From Tigriopus japonicus (taxonomy: Eukaryota; Arthropoda; Copepoda; Harpacticoida; Harpacticidae): a stretch of DNA of 64,000 bases. The stretch is taken from NCBI GenBank assembly GCA_010645155.1, contig CM021317.1:7573417-7637416 (forward strand), read 5' to 3'. The notes under the pieces are model-generated. The model was not told the DNA's origin. It made no database searches and was given only the letters and a program-made list of their open reading frames with translations. Shown piece by piece: positions 11,880-21,922 of this stretch; positions within the stretch are counted from its first letter, which is position 1; every line of letters starts with the position of its first letter. A program made the position numbers and the translations under genes.

Positions 11880-13135
11880 ATTAAATATTCAAAAGGCTTG
11901 AGTATACTAAATAATGGTATAATTAGCCAACCTCGAGGATAGACTCTGTGCATAGCACATGTGCACCTTTTCATCACAACTTAGGTACAGGGACTATGCT
12001 CGAGCATGGCTAATTAAATTGTTCTTTAGTATATATATGCAAGCCATTTGAATTAGTGCACTTAACATCTGAGCTAATATGTAACTTGATCATTTGTAAA
12101 ATAGTCATGCAGATGACTAATTCAGGTTGCATGTTAGTGTATGTACCTAATTCAAAAAGCTGGAGCATACCAAAATCAAGTCAGATTAACCGGGCTTGAG
12201 TTGGTTTTGGATCGAAATACCCAGACATCTTGGCATTTTTTGGACCCACAATTCAATGGGGAACAATTTTATTTTTATTTTATTACATGAGTTTAGGTAC
12301 AGCGACATATTTTATAACTAAAAACTTATTAATTATAACACTTTCTGAGAAACTATTCAATCTGCATTTAGAGACCATTTAGTTGCCCATTGAATTCAAA
12401 TTGAATTCAAGTGCATTCATTAGCAGCTGATTTATTTGACTTTGCATGGTCCATTTCTGACCCAAAAAGAAACAAAAAAACGCTACAGTTATATCAAAAA
12501 ACAAATTCCCTAAGATTTCCAATAACTTTTCAATGTGGCAAAAAGAGTGAAAAAATTGAGTTTTGACGGGTTTTTTGAAAATAGCTCAAAATAATATGTA
12601 CTATTACATAAGATAAGGTTTTTTGGAAAATATTTTTAATAACTATTTAGATTACACTTTGTTTCGTGTTCAGCCAAAATTACAAATTAATATATCTGAG
12701 AGATTCGTTTTAAAATTTAGGATTTCTTGAAGGACAATCTTAAAAGTGGACCAAAATCGAAACATGAAATATCAACCGAATTTTTCAATTTTTTAATAAC
12801 ATTTAACGAAAAAAAATGATTTTTTTAACTTTGAATGCCTTTACATTGCAAATTGTTCTATTATAAAATGTAATTTAAGTGCTTTTTCAGTAAGATTTTT
12901 TTTTTATCATTTTTAGCTATTTTGACATAAATTTCAAAAGACATCTAAGAAAAATTCCAATTTTTGACTAATTAGACGAAAAAGTTGAGTGAAATTGCCG
13001 GATTAGACGAAAAAAGACGAATAAATCCAAATTAGACGAATAGATTTGTCGCGACGAATAATGTTAAAAAAGACGAATAAAGACGAAAAAAGACGAATAA
13101 GTTTATTCGTCTTAAGTTCCTGTCCCTAGTCATCA
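11880..13135. repeat. AT-rich stretch of decayed repeats
   Basis: 12145-12205 (cctaattcaaaaagctggag, then accaaaatcaagtcagatta) is a diverged piece of the TGAGATG foldback family. 12990-13132 is built of gacgaataa / gacgaaaaa units and ends gttcctgtcccta, the inverted match of the end at 49194. No coding potential seen. Confidence 0.6.
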
Positions 13136-14246
13136 TTATAGGTTTGAACATAAGCTTATATATTTTCCACATCTTAAAAATGAAAGAACAATTGTTCGAT
13201 ACGAAAAATCTAGAAGGTTTTCGAAATCGAAGATTCAGCCAATTTCATTCTGTTCTTGGAATATAACCAAAGAATCCGTTTCAGATATCCGCCTGTTAGG
13301 TTAATGCAGATTTTCTAGATAAAGGATCATGCTTAGACAAAACCTGGTTGTTATATCATTAAGTACATCATTACGGCCGTCCCCCATTTAGCCTGATATG
13401 TGATTATGATAAAACCAATGATACATGGCAGATCAATGTCGTGGTTGGATAAAAATGCTAGCTAGAAGTCTTCCCGCCAAATTTTTCTTTTGAAACAGAT
13501 TGAGTGGATACTGGAAAAAGGAAGGCCATTTCCTAGATCTTTTCCATACGTACTTGTTTTGGCTTGATTACACACGTCAATACGAGGAGATGATAAGAGG
13601 GAATAACTCATCCTCCACTGACCATTGATCGTTCTGGGAAAGCTAATATATCCTCAGAGATTTTGTCCAATAAAAAGAATGTTAGGCATTTGATGGAGCA
13701 GGGAGGATGGATCAACTGCTGCATGCTGTTGCGCCCATAATTGTTGGGGAATTCCACAGGTTTTGTCACCTGAGTAAGGACTTATTACACGCAATTATTG
13801 AACTTAACTGCTTGACTTTCCCATACTACGTTTTGATTGGATGTCCCCTGAGGCCTCAGTGTGGCATTGGGAGTAAAATACCGAAAGGATCTGGCAACGA
13901 AACTATGTAAAGTTTCAACCAAACCAAAGTAAAAGGCTCAACCATTAATCGCAGTACCTGATCAAAAGGAGTTAAATATTTTTTCACAAACTGTGTTCTT
14001 CAAAGTGCTTTCGGATTTGCAAGCTTTTTTTGTCCTTTTTTATTGGCTTTGATTTGAAGATATTATTCATGAAAGCGAACAAGAGATCGATTTCTTTTTT
14101 CCTTTGAAATTTGAATGACGGTCTGGTTTTGAACTTGGATTGCAAAGGTGTGGCTTTTGGCCATTTCAATTGGATTCTTGAAAGGACAAAAAAAGCATTC
14201 ATGAGTGAAGTTAACGCAATGTTTGCTCAACTTTCTCAGATTTTTA
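13136..14246. other. No recognisable feature
   Basis: AT-rich sequence with only short open frames; nothing resembling a gene or complete repeat. Confidence 0.4.
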
Positions 14247-14254
14247 GCTCTGAG

Positions 14255-14724
14255 CAAGAAGCACTGAATTCTGGAGTGGGAGGCTAACGGTGAGAATTTT
14301 GGATTCCAAAAGGATTAATTCAATTGCGTTCTACTGCAAACCAGACCTTGCTTGTGTTCAGTCAAGAAGCTTCTTGGTTCAGTAGGCAACGTATTTCAAC
14401 TTTCAGCTTAATCGAATGACGGAGTGAAAAGTTATGCCTTCTCAAACTAATGTAATGCAGAGAGCATAGAATGAATGAGCTCGCCCTTTTGTGGTAAAAC
14501 AATAACCAAAAAGGGCCAGTTCATTCATTCTCGGTAGGACTTGCACTGAACTTTGAGAGAGCATAACTTTTGACTCCGACGTTTGATTAAGCTGAAAATT
14601 GAAATACCAATTTAAGTTAACCAAGACATGGTTTCATTTGTAGAAGAACGTGATTGCTTTGTTCCAACAAGAGATCATGATTCTTTTTGTTAGCCTCGCA
14701 GTCCAGTGAAATTCAGTGGTTCAT
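14255..14724. mobile_element. Palindromic foldback MITE, complete copy with 8-bp TSD
   Basis: A 470-bp palindrome of the same family as 2282-2731. Left end caagaagcactgaattctgg; right end reversed begins atgaaccactgaatttcact. The centre is ccttttgtggtaaaacaata followed by accaaaaagggc. Flanked on both sides by gctctgag (14247-14254 and 14725-14732), a perfect 8-bp target duplication, which points to hAT-type mobilisation. Confidence 0.88.
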
Positions 14725-14739
14725 GCTCTGAGTTTGAAT

Positions 14740-17700
14740 TGGAATTGAGGTTAAATTGCACTTCACTAAGTTCTGAAGAGCCTTTACCTGTTTACGACGG
14801 TATTTTCAGTACTGAATGCTGGTCTACACGCCAAATAATTCATCAATTAATATGACAAATATTGGCCGAAATATTAAAATGTTTGGTGTACCAAGTTCAA
14901 TGTATGAGTCATCCATGCAAAATTTCGACAAATATTTGTCAAATTATCAGATGAAACATTGACGTTTAGACCAGCCACCACAAAACAAGGTTCACATATA
15001 CAACACTAACAGAAAGCATCTCGGGTTGTGCATTCATTTTGCGTATGGTTAAAAAAAATGGTTTCTCATACCATTCAATAATAGGGCTTTTGAAGTGATG
15101 GTTTGTAGTCCCCTTGTTAGTTCTGTGTAACATTTTCCTGGATGAGTTGGAGAAACCTTTTCATTCACACTATCCTTTCAACAACAAGGTTGTCAATCGC
15201 AGATAACTGTTGTTATGTCTTCATTGATACATATTTTGTTTTTCTATGATAAACATGTTGAGACCTACTCATTACCAAATGGACACTATCTACTTGAATG
15301 TGGGACCTTAAATTAGGTATTTTTTTAAACATCGATTATCAGTAACATAATGACAAAACCACTGACTTATTTCTTCACTCTATTTAGCTAAATCTAATTG
15401 TGTTTGATCTCTCGAAGCAACATTAAAAGCTAAGATACCGCTAAGGAAGAATGATTAGAACACTTGCAACTCCAAATCAAACACACAAACTGTAGTAATA
15501 GAATGTTTTATTTTGTTATAAAAAATGCTCTCGCGATTTTTTTTTTGTATTTTAAGGCTTAACTTGAAAGTTATGTTCAAAATGATGAAATCTGGTTATT
15601 TGTTGGATGTCAAAAAATAGGTTTTTGGACACAGTTACTAAAAGTGAATCAAATCATATATTTGTCCATTCATTTCCCTGAAACTTTATATTAATGCCTT
15701 CAAATGCCATATCTATAAATCAATTTTTGACAATGTACATTTGGAACAATTTTGATGAACTTACAAAAATACAAAGTCAAAATTTTCGATTCAGACGAGT
15801 TAAAAATTTCTGCCTTTTCATCAAAAACCTTCGATTTGGGAGGATGCACGCCATATTTTGTTAACTTGAAAAAATATTTTTTTTGATATCGCGCACTTTG
15901 ACTAAGGACCAAAAAAGGGCAGTTCTATTTGGTGCATGGTCAACGTTTAATATAAGAGTATTGCCCGTCTGCAGCACCTTTTTTGCAATCAAGAGACGAT
16001 ATGTTCTGAATGTGTATTTTGATCCACCGCAAAATATTGTTTAATCAAGAGTTATTCTTACAGTACAACGAAGTTATACTGTTTTATCTGTATAATAATA
16101 ATGATAATAATTATTATTATTATTATCATCTGTACATCGAGCATTGTTATTTCTAGTTTTGACTAGAGCGCTATAATAAAAGCGCTCTAGTTTTGATTGC
16201 ATTTATCTTACATTCTTATTCAAAAATGAATATTACACTTATGACAATGAAAATAGAATTCCATTAAGAAAATAGCACAAAAATATTAATGCGATGGAAA
16301 CATTACCCAAAATTATTTTTTTTTCTGGCATGACCGATTTTTGCGATCAGATTTTCTGTGAAAACGCTTGGCTTCTTTCACATTATTGTGGCTCGTTACG
16401 TGATCAAATTTAATTTATCTTTAGGTATACAAATGCTTCAAAAAATAACATAGTCAGAAATTTGAAATTGGTTAGCGTTGAAGTGCTTAAGCAACGAAAT
16501 TATCATTATAAAAAAAAGCCAAATTTCCAGCAAATCATCATTCTGGGCCTACTGTGCACTGGTACTTCTCAGTCATTATGCCTGTGAAGACATTGTTGAC
16601 TGAGCCAAAGCAATTGTGGCATATATAAAGACATTTAATTCAATAGGATGGTCGGGTGTTAACAAATATAATATTTTTATTGTATACCTTATCAAAGCTA
16701 CAGAAGCTCATGTGAAAGAAAAGTCGTCAGAACACTAGCGACAATGGCTTTATCAGGAAGTTTTAAAAATCCAAACACACCGGGAAGAACAAGAGAAAAA
16801 AATTCAGCAAATAGGAGACTTTGACCGAAAAATATCCTTGGAAGGCCTTGAATCCATTTTATTTTATGATGCAATGACTGGATCAATCTTTACTTTCATG
16901 ATCAAGGTAAACTGATTGTAAAATCGACTTTCGTTATAACTTGAACTTCCTGATTGATGGTGGCGACAACAACGGCAAACATTGGAAGCTTTGAAAAAGC
17001 CAAACAACGTGACTGTGTCGACGCTTCTTTCCCATGAGCTTCTTTAATCAAAGCTAGATTGAAGGGCCTCGACTACATGCTCGCGACAGCTGCCTTGTAT
17101 AAAACGCAGCAACTGGGGCGAGAATATAATCGACCACCATTAATCTGACTGAATTCTGATATACTCTTGAACAATTTTGTTACAATGCGTTAACATGTGG
17201 CCTTTGTCCTACTTTTGTGTCGAGGTCACGTAACCTGAAGTTTACGCTATCAAATGACGTCACAGAAGCGGAACGAACTACCAGTGGAAAATGTTATGAA
17301 AAAATATGTTGCCTTTGAAAAAATCCCTTATAAAGATTGACATACAACTCTACTCGTTGAAATTGTGTACACGGTATCAACTACGCTTTGCGATGCAGGA
17401 AAAAGACTAAAGAGTAAAGTGCAAGATGCTTAAAGGAAATGAGAGAATAAAACAATTTTATGTTGGCAGTTAATGTCACTAGAAAGAATAAAAAATATGG
17501 TAGTCTTGATACTCGGCGAAAATTTACTCACTTTGAACATTTTACCGTTTCTGAGTCTTGAAATCTCACTTTCAGCCTTAAAAATGATCCTTATGTTGAG
17601 CTTGAATTTACTTATTGGTGTTGATGATAATGAGGGAGCAGAACAAGGAATTTTAAAATCCTAACTATTTTCACATTTTTGTGCATTTTAGCTATATCGT

Positions 17701-17740
17701 GATTTTGAGGGGTTTCCGAATTATTTTTTCAAGTTTCAAA
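14740..17740. other. Gene-free AT-rich stretch
   Basis: Noted inside: an AT-rich trinucleotide hairpin at about 16086-16131, a 19-bp inverted pair around 16158-16196 (gactagagcgct / agcgctctagtt), and a diverged foldback fragment at 17085-17225 (aaacgcagcaactggg, gcgttaacatg). No exon recognised. Confidence 0.5.
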
Positions 17741-17744
17741 AATT

Positions 17745-17800
17745 ATTTGCGTATTGTTAATGCCGCTACAAGGAATGAAATCCCCTGTAATTATGAGAGA
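17745..17800 (-). repeat. Orphan 3' end of LINE family (copy 2)
   Basis: Reverse strand reads ttacaggggatttcattcct then tgtagcggcattaa, matching the shared LINE terminal block. Only the last 50 or so bases are recognisable. Confidence 0.55.
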
Positions 17801-17980
17801 AACATTATTGAAACGACTATTTCGGCATTTTTAACTTTTTTGTCGAACCAACTGAATAAAAAACTAACTTATTTCTTGGCGTTTTCGTAACCAAAAAATC
17901 TGCTCCCTAATGAAAATACTGGAAAATCTGACAGAATTTCCCAATTCTATGTTTACTAGTACATCAAACTGAAAGCAATA

Positions 17981-18226
17981 GTGCAAATAGGTATGTGTCA
18001 TTCATATATGAAGTTTGCTGCATTAGCTGCTAGACTCTCAAATGTCTATAACACTACACATTTTTTAGCCTCTTGGCACCAGGTTATTGGTCCAATCCCA
18101 GATGAGAGTAATCCAGTGGTTGACCCACAGAGTGTTGAGAAAATGTCCCATGCGCTCATGCAAGCTTGCTACCTTACAAACACTTTTGGCTCTTTTACCT
18201 CCCTAGAACAACGTTGTGTCACTTAG
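17981..18226 (+). other. Unidentified short open frame
   Basis: An 81-codon frame with somewhat protein-like composition (ASWHQVIGPIPDESNPVVDP, then MSHALMQACYLTNTFGSF). No promoter, splice sites or family match recognised. It could be a fragment of a transposon-encoded protein or chance. The neighbourhood is repeat-rich. Confidence 0.2.
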
Positions 18227-18644
18227 AGATTGTACTTTCATGGCCAAGTTTACATTGATTCCCAGAGGTTTTGGCAATTTTAAGAATATTTCATATTCAA
18301 ATTTTCAATTCCCAATCCAATGCTCAATGCCCCATATTTGGGGAAAATTTCCCAAATGTTGAAACACTGCCGTCAGCCTTCGCGACTTCTTGAGCTTTCT
18401 TGAGGTCCCTAAGGTTACCACTCTACAAATGAGAAAAGTTCGAAGTTTTTAGATTCAGCAATGATGACTGAGGGATCCTTATCTTTTATTCGAGTTTAGA
18501 TTTTCTTGCCAATAAAGTAAAAAGATAAACATATCAATTTCGTTGGAATAACATGTTCAATAAAATCTGTATGGTTTTACGACCAAATTCAGCCTCATTG
18601 GTCATTTCCTGAATGAAGGCATTGTATTTTTTTGGTTGTTTGCG

Positions 18645-19030
18645 GGTTTTTTACTACCTCTAAAAGGAATGCAATTCCCTGTAAACAAATAAACCATAAA
18701 TTTATGTAATTTATTCAATTAACATTTATGCGAAATTTGGTCTACCAACGAGTTACTGAGTGCAAATCTGTGCTACAACCCTTGAATAGTGTTTTGGTCA
18801 GGAATAGTATTTAAAAATCTGTCCAATCCTGCCTTAAATGCTGTTAGAGGATCAGCTCCTACATATTCCTGACGAAGACTAATGGGTAACAAATTGAACA
18901 ATGAAGGAGCCCGATAAAGAAGAGAGGAGGACTTCATTGATCGTACTAGCCTCGATTCCCTTGGAATTGCAGGTGCTCTCAGAAAGCACGTAAAACCTCT
19001 ACGATCGCTATAACGGAGTGAAACATTTTC
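18645..19030 (-). mobile_element. 5'-truncated LINE (copy 3) with ORF C-terminus
   Basis: On the minus strand the frame encodes SLFNLLPISLRQEY and AFKAGLDRFLNTIPDQ and ends with TAG at 18775-18773. This is the typical C-terminus of CR1/L2-type LINE proteins. A 3' UTR follows, ending ttacagggaattgcattcct and ttttagaggtagtaaaaaac. It identifies the other orphan 3' ends in this window. Confidence 0.75.
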
Positions 19031-19849
19031 CTTTTTAATTAATGATCAATGACATGTCAGCTCGTTCTATCAAATCAGTGCCTCTTGTGGTCAGATTAAG
19101 TCATATTTGCCAGCTAGTGAGTGGGTTTTATTGCCACCCTTTGCCAAACTTCGTTTTTTCCTAGATGCATTTATTTCTTTGCAGTGGTACTTTATGGCAT
19201 TATATATGCCATATACGGCATATATGTCAAGGGTGGCATTAAAACCCACTCACTAGCTGGCAACTATGTCTCAATGTGACCACAAGCAGGGTGGGTATTT
19301 GATTTTTGGACATTTTGTCCACCCCTGTCCAAAAGGTGTCCAAAAGTGTCCAAAAATAAGGCTGTCCAAAAATAGGAGTGTCCAAAAGTGTCCAAAATAG
19401 TAATTCGAAAAATAATGGTTAAAAACATTTTTAGAATAACATTCTACAAACTTTCTCTCCAAAATAAACGTCACTTGACGAAATCTAAGTAAGAATAAGT
19501 CAATTCAGCATATGAAACTTACACTTAATACATTAAATGAGCCAATACCTTGAAGGCCAAACTGGACATTTGAACTTTCCACTCTTTTATTTGACCACCG
19601 AGCATCGTCCAAAATGTGGGAAAGAATGATCGACTGAAGGAATGAACGAACAAACGAATGTGAGACTGGGACTACTAATAACATGCTCACACCACACTTC
19701 ATGTTAAACATAGTATGCGAGTACATTTTAAAGCTAATTGTGTCTTAATTTGTGACAAGAGAAGGTTACTTAGTATTTTGATTTATATTCCAAAGTTTAT
19801 CATTGTTGCAAGTGTTTCCCATCCAAGAGGCAAGAAGTCTTTTGACCTG

Positions 19850-20226
19850 TGAGATGTCAAACTCAGGGTGGTGTGATGTTTTGCGGAGCCAAACGGAAAT
19901 TGGACTCGCAACCTCAAACAACATGGTCGTACAACGGCAGGCCGCATGTTGTCGCACCTAATTCAAAAGCGAGAGCACACCAAAATCAAATCAGATAAAC
20001 CGGCCTCGAGTTTATACTTGTGACAACTCCTGTGTTTGAAACGCAGCAGATAGGGATAGTATATACTCGACGAATGCTAATTCGACTTGATTTTGGTATA
20101 CTCTCGCTTTTGAATTAAGTGCGACAACATGCGGCCTGCCGTTGTACGACCATGTTGTTTGAGGTTGCGAGTCCAATTTTCGTTTGGCTCCGCAAAACAT
20201 CACACCACCCTGAGTTTGACATCTCA
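19850..20226. mobile_element. Complete foldback MITE (TGAGATG family)
   Basis: A near-perfect 377-bp palindrome. Both ends read TGAGATGTCAAACTCAGGGT inward, with arms of about 170 bp (gatgttttgcggagccaaac, cctcaaacaacatggtcgta). The centre contains gtgtttgaaacgcagc. It is inserted inside the hAT-like element. I see no clear target duplication. Confidence 0.9.
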
Positions 20227-20652
20227 TATTATATTGCAATGTGGGTATTAAAAAGCTTTTGCCAAAGAATTAAAGCAGTGTTGTTTTACTATTAAAAAAG
20301 ACAAGACTCTTGTTTAAAGATGAGGAAATAAAATGTAAATCTTGAAACATTTTGAACAGTTACACACATTTTACCATATTGTATAAACATAACATTTATT
20401 TTTTTAACAATTTTTTTACAAGTTATCATGGCAAAGTTTATTTCTCCAAGTAATGTTCCCATTAATAGAACTATTTTTGTTTAAGTACACAACCATGCAT
20501 TGTTTAGAAATCAATTACTTATGTAGTGTAACTGGTTTTTCGTCTGATTTGTACAACTTTCTTTTACGTTTGTTGGACTTTTGGACACTTATGGACATTT
20601 TTTGGGGATTTTTGGACACCCTCTGGGGATTTTTGGACACCTTCTGGGTATT

Positions 20653-20742
20653 TTTTGGACACTTTTGGACACTTTTGGACACTTTTGGACACTTTTGGAC
20701 ACTTTTGGACACTTTTGGACACTTTTGGACACTTTTGGACAC
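20653..20742 (+). repeat. Decamer tandem array, nine units
   Basis: Nine exact copies of TTTTGGACAC, preceded by looser copies from about 20575. Inverted units (gtgtccaaaa) lie at 19320-19400 near the other end of the same transposon. Confidence 0.95.
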
Positions 20743-20849
20743 TAGGGTGTCCAAAATGCTCTCGATGTCGAAAAATGCCCACCCTGACCACAAGAGGTGC
20801 TGATTTATTGGAACAAGCTGACATGTTATTCATCATTAATTGAATACTA

Positions 20850-21710
20850 ACCTTGTCTGAGAATGAATGATCTAAAGAGGTTTAAGTTTTAAACGACATT
20901 GATCGCGTAGGGATTTAACTTCAAACTCTGACGAAAATTGCTTGCTTGCACAATGTTCGTTTTTTATTGATCAATCAATGACACCCTGGTGCTAAACCAA
21001 CGTTTAGGAAGGGAAAATATCAAATTTTGCTATCGATTCTTGACTACACAAGAGCATAAACTGCCTGATGTTTTTAGGTGCATGTAATAACCTTGTTTTC
21101 AAACATGAAGTAAATTCATTTACTCAAAATCCTCCAAGTTGTATCAAATATCGAGAAAAGAACCGAGAACTTCCGTAATATTATAAGCACAGTCGCTTCG
21201 CTTTGTCGTCACCGCGAGTGTATTTTGTAACTTGTTTTCTAAACTTCTCAATCGCACAAATGTTAGATACAAAGAAAGATTTGAATGCATCCAGAATTAA
21301 AGCAACTGGACGATCATGATATTGCACAAGTGCTGGATGGAATAGCAAATTTGAATCTAGGTGTACGATCGTTAATAACTTTATTTGGAAATTCGATTTC
21401 CATCCTCCATCATATCGTGCACAGCGCTCGTGGTAAAATGACAAAAATTGTGACAAGAGATAAAATATTTATTTTCACACGACCACTCATACATTTCAAT
21501 AATTTATAGTTGTTGTATAGTGACTGGAAAGTAAACCTCAGAAAGAAAGAGAGGATTTTTAATAACACATTGGTATTAAAGCGGATAAGATACATGTGAA
21601 TACATTTGACAGGGTTAAAGACTCGTGACTCTTAGTTTCTGAACTATTGCCTTTTTCTTCAAGGCCAGCCTTTTCACTTATCCCAAACACTCAAAAACCA
21701 CATGTGTTCC
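20850..21710. other. 3' flank of the GPCR gene
   Basis: No other gene recognised. On the minus strand an ATTAAA hexamer at 21563-21558, 150 bp past the GPCR stop, could be its polyadenylation signal. Confidence 0.4.
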
Positions 21711-21712
21711 AC

Positions 21713-21922
21713 TTAATATTGGGTGGTTTGTATTTGTGTCAAGTTTGCGTCGTTGTTTTGTGGTTTTGGCATCCATTTGAGGCAAAATTGCTTTAACACT
21801 GAACCATGTTTAGCATAGTAGATGTAGAAATTGGCTGAGCATGCAAAAGCCAACAAGAAATGGCTAATATTGGTCACGCGAGAGATCCAAGACGGCCATG
21901 GGACGTTGTCTGGGTGATAATC
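21713..21922 (-). CDS. GPCR exon 4: TM7 and C-terminus
   Basis: Acceptor cttctttcag, then DYHPDNVPWPSWISRVTNIS and the TM7 core SANFYIYY (variant of NPxxY), a 34-residue tail and TAA at 21715-21713. It lies 2.3 kb from exon 3 and is too short to stand out as an open frame. Phase and family fit make it convincing. Confidence 0.87.
   Translation of the reverse strand, partial: DYHPDNVPWPSWISRVTNISHFLLAFACSANFYIYYAKHGSVLKQFCLKWMPKPQNNDANLTQIQTTQY

Larger units (their letters stand above)
19287..20786. mobile_element. Non-autonomous hAT-like element, 1.5 kb, perfect 8-bp TSD
   Basis: Terminal inverted ends CAGGGTGGGTATTT and CAGGGTGGGCATTT. Flanked by accacaag at 19279-19286 and 20787-20794. 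Subterminal regions carry many copies of a tgtccaaaag / ttttggacac unit in opposite orientations at the two ends. No transposase frame remains, and the interior contains another MITE (19850-20226). Confidence 0.9.
19037..20841. mobile_element. Outer foldback element, interrupted by a hAT insertion
   Basis: The left arm (19037-about 19145: aattaatgatcaatgacatg, cctcttgtggtca, ttgccagctagtgagtgggt) is mirrored by a right arm. The right arm starts near 19225 (cactcactagctggcaacta) and resumes only after 20786 (ccacaagaggtgctgattta). When 19287-20794 is mentally removed the two arms pair end to end. Confidence 0.8.

Noticed and set aside
20515..20843. Open frames coding VSKSVQKCPK-type or LLDTFGHFWT-type repeats on both strands
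   Set aside because: They are translations of the decamer tandem array and are open only because of its periodicity.
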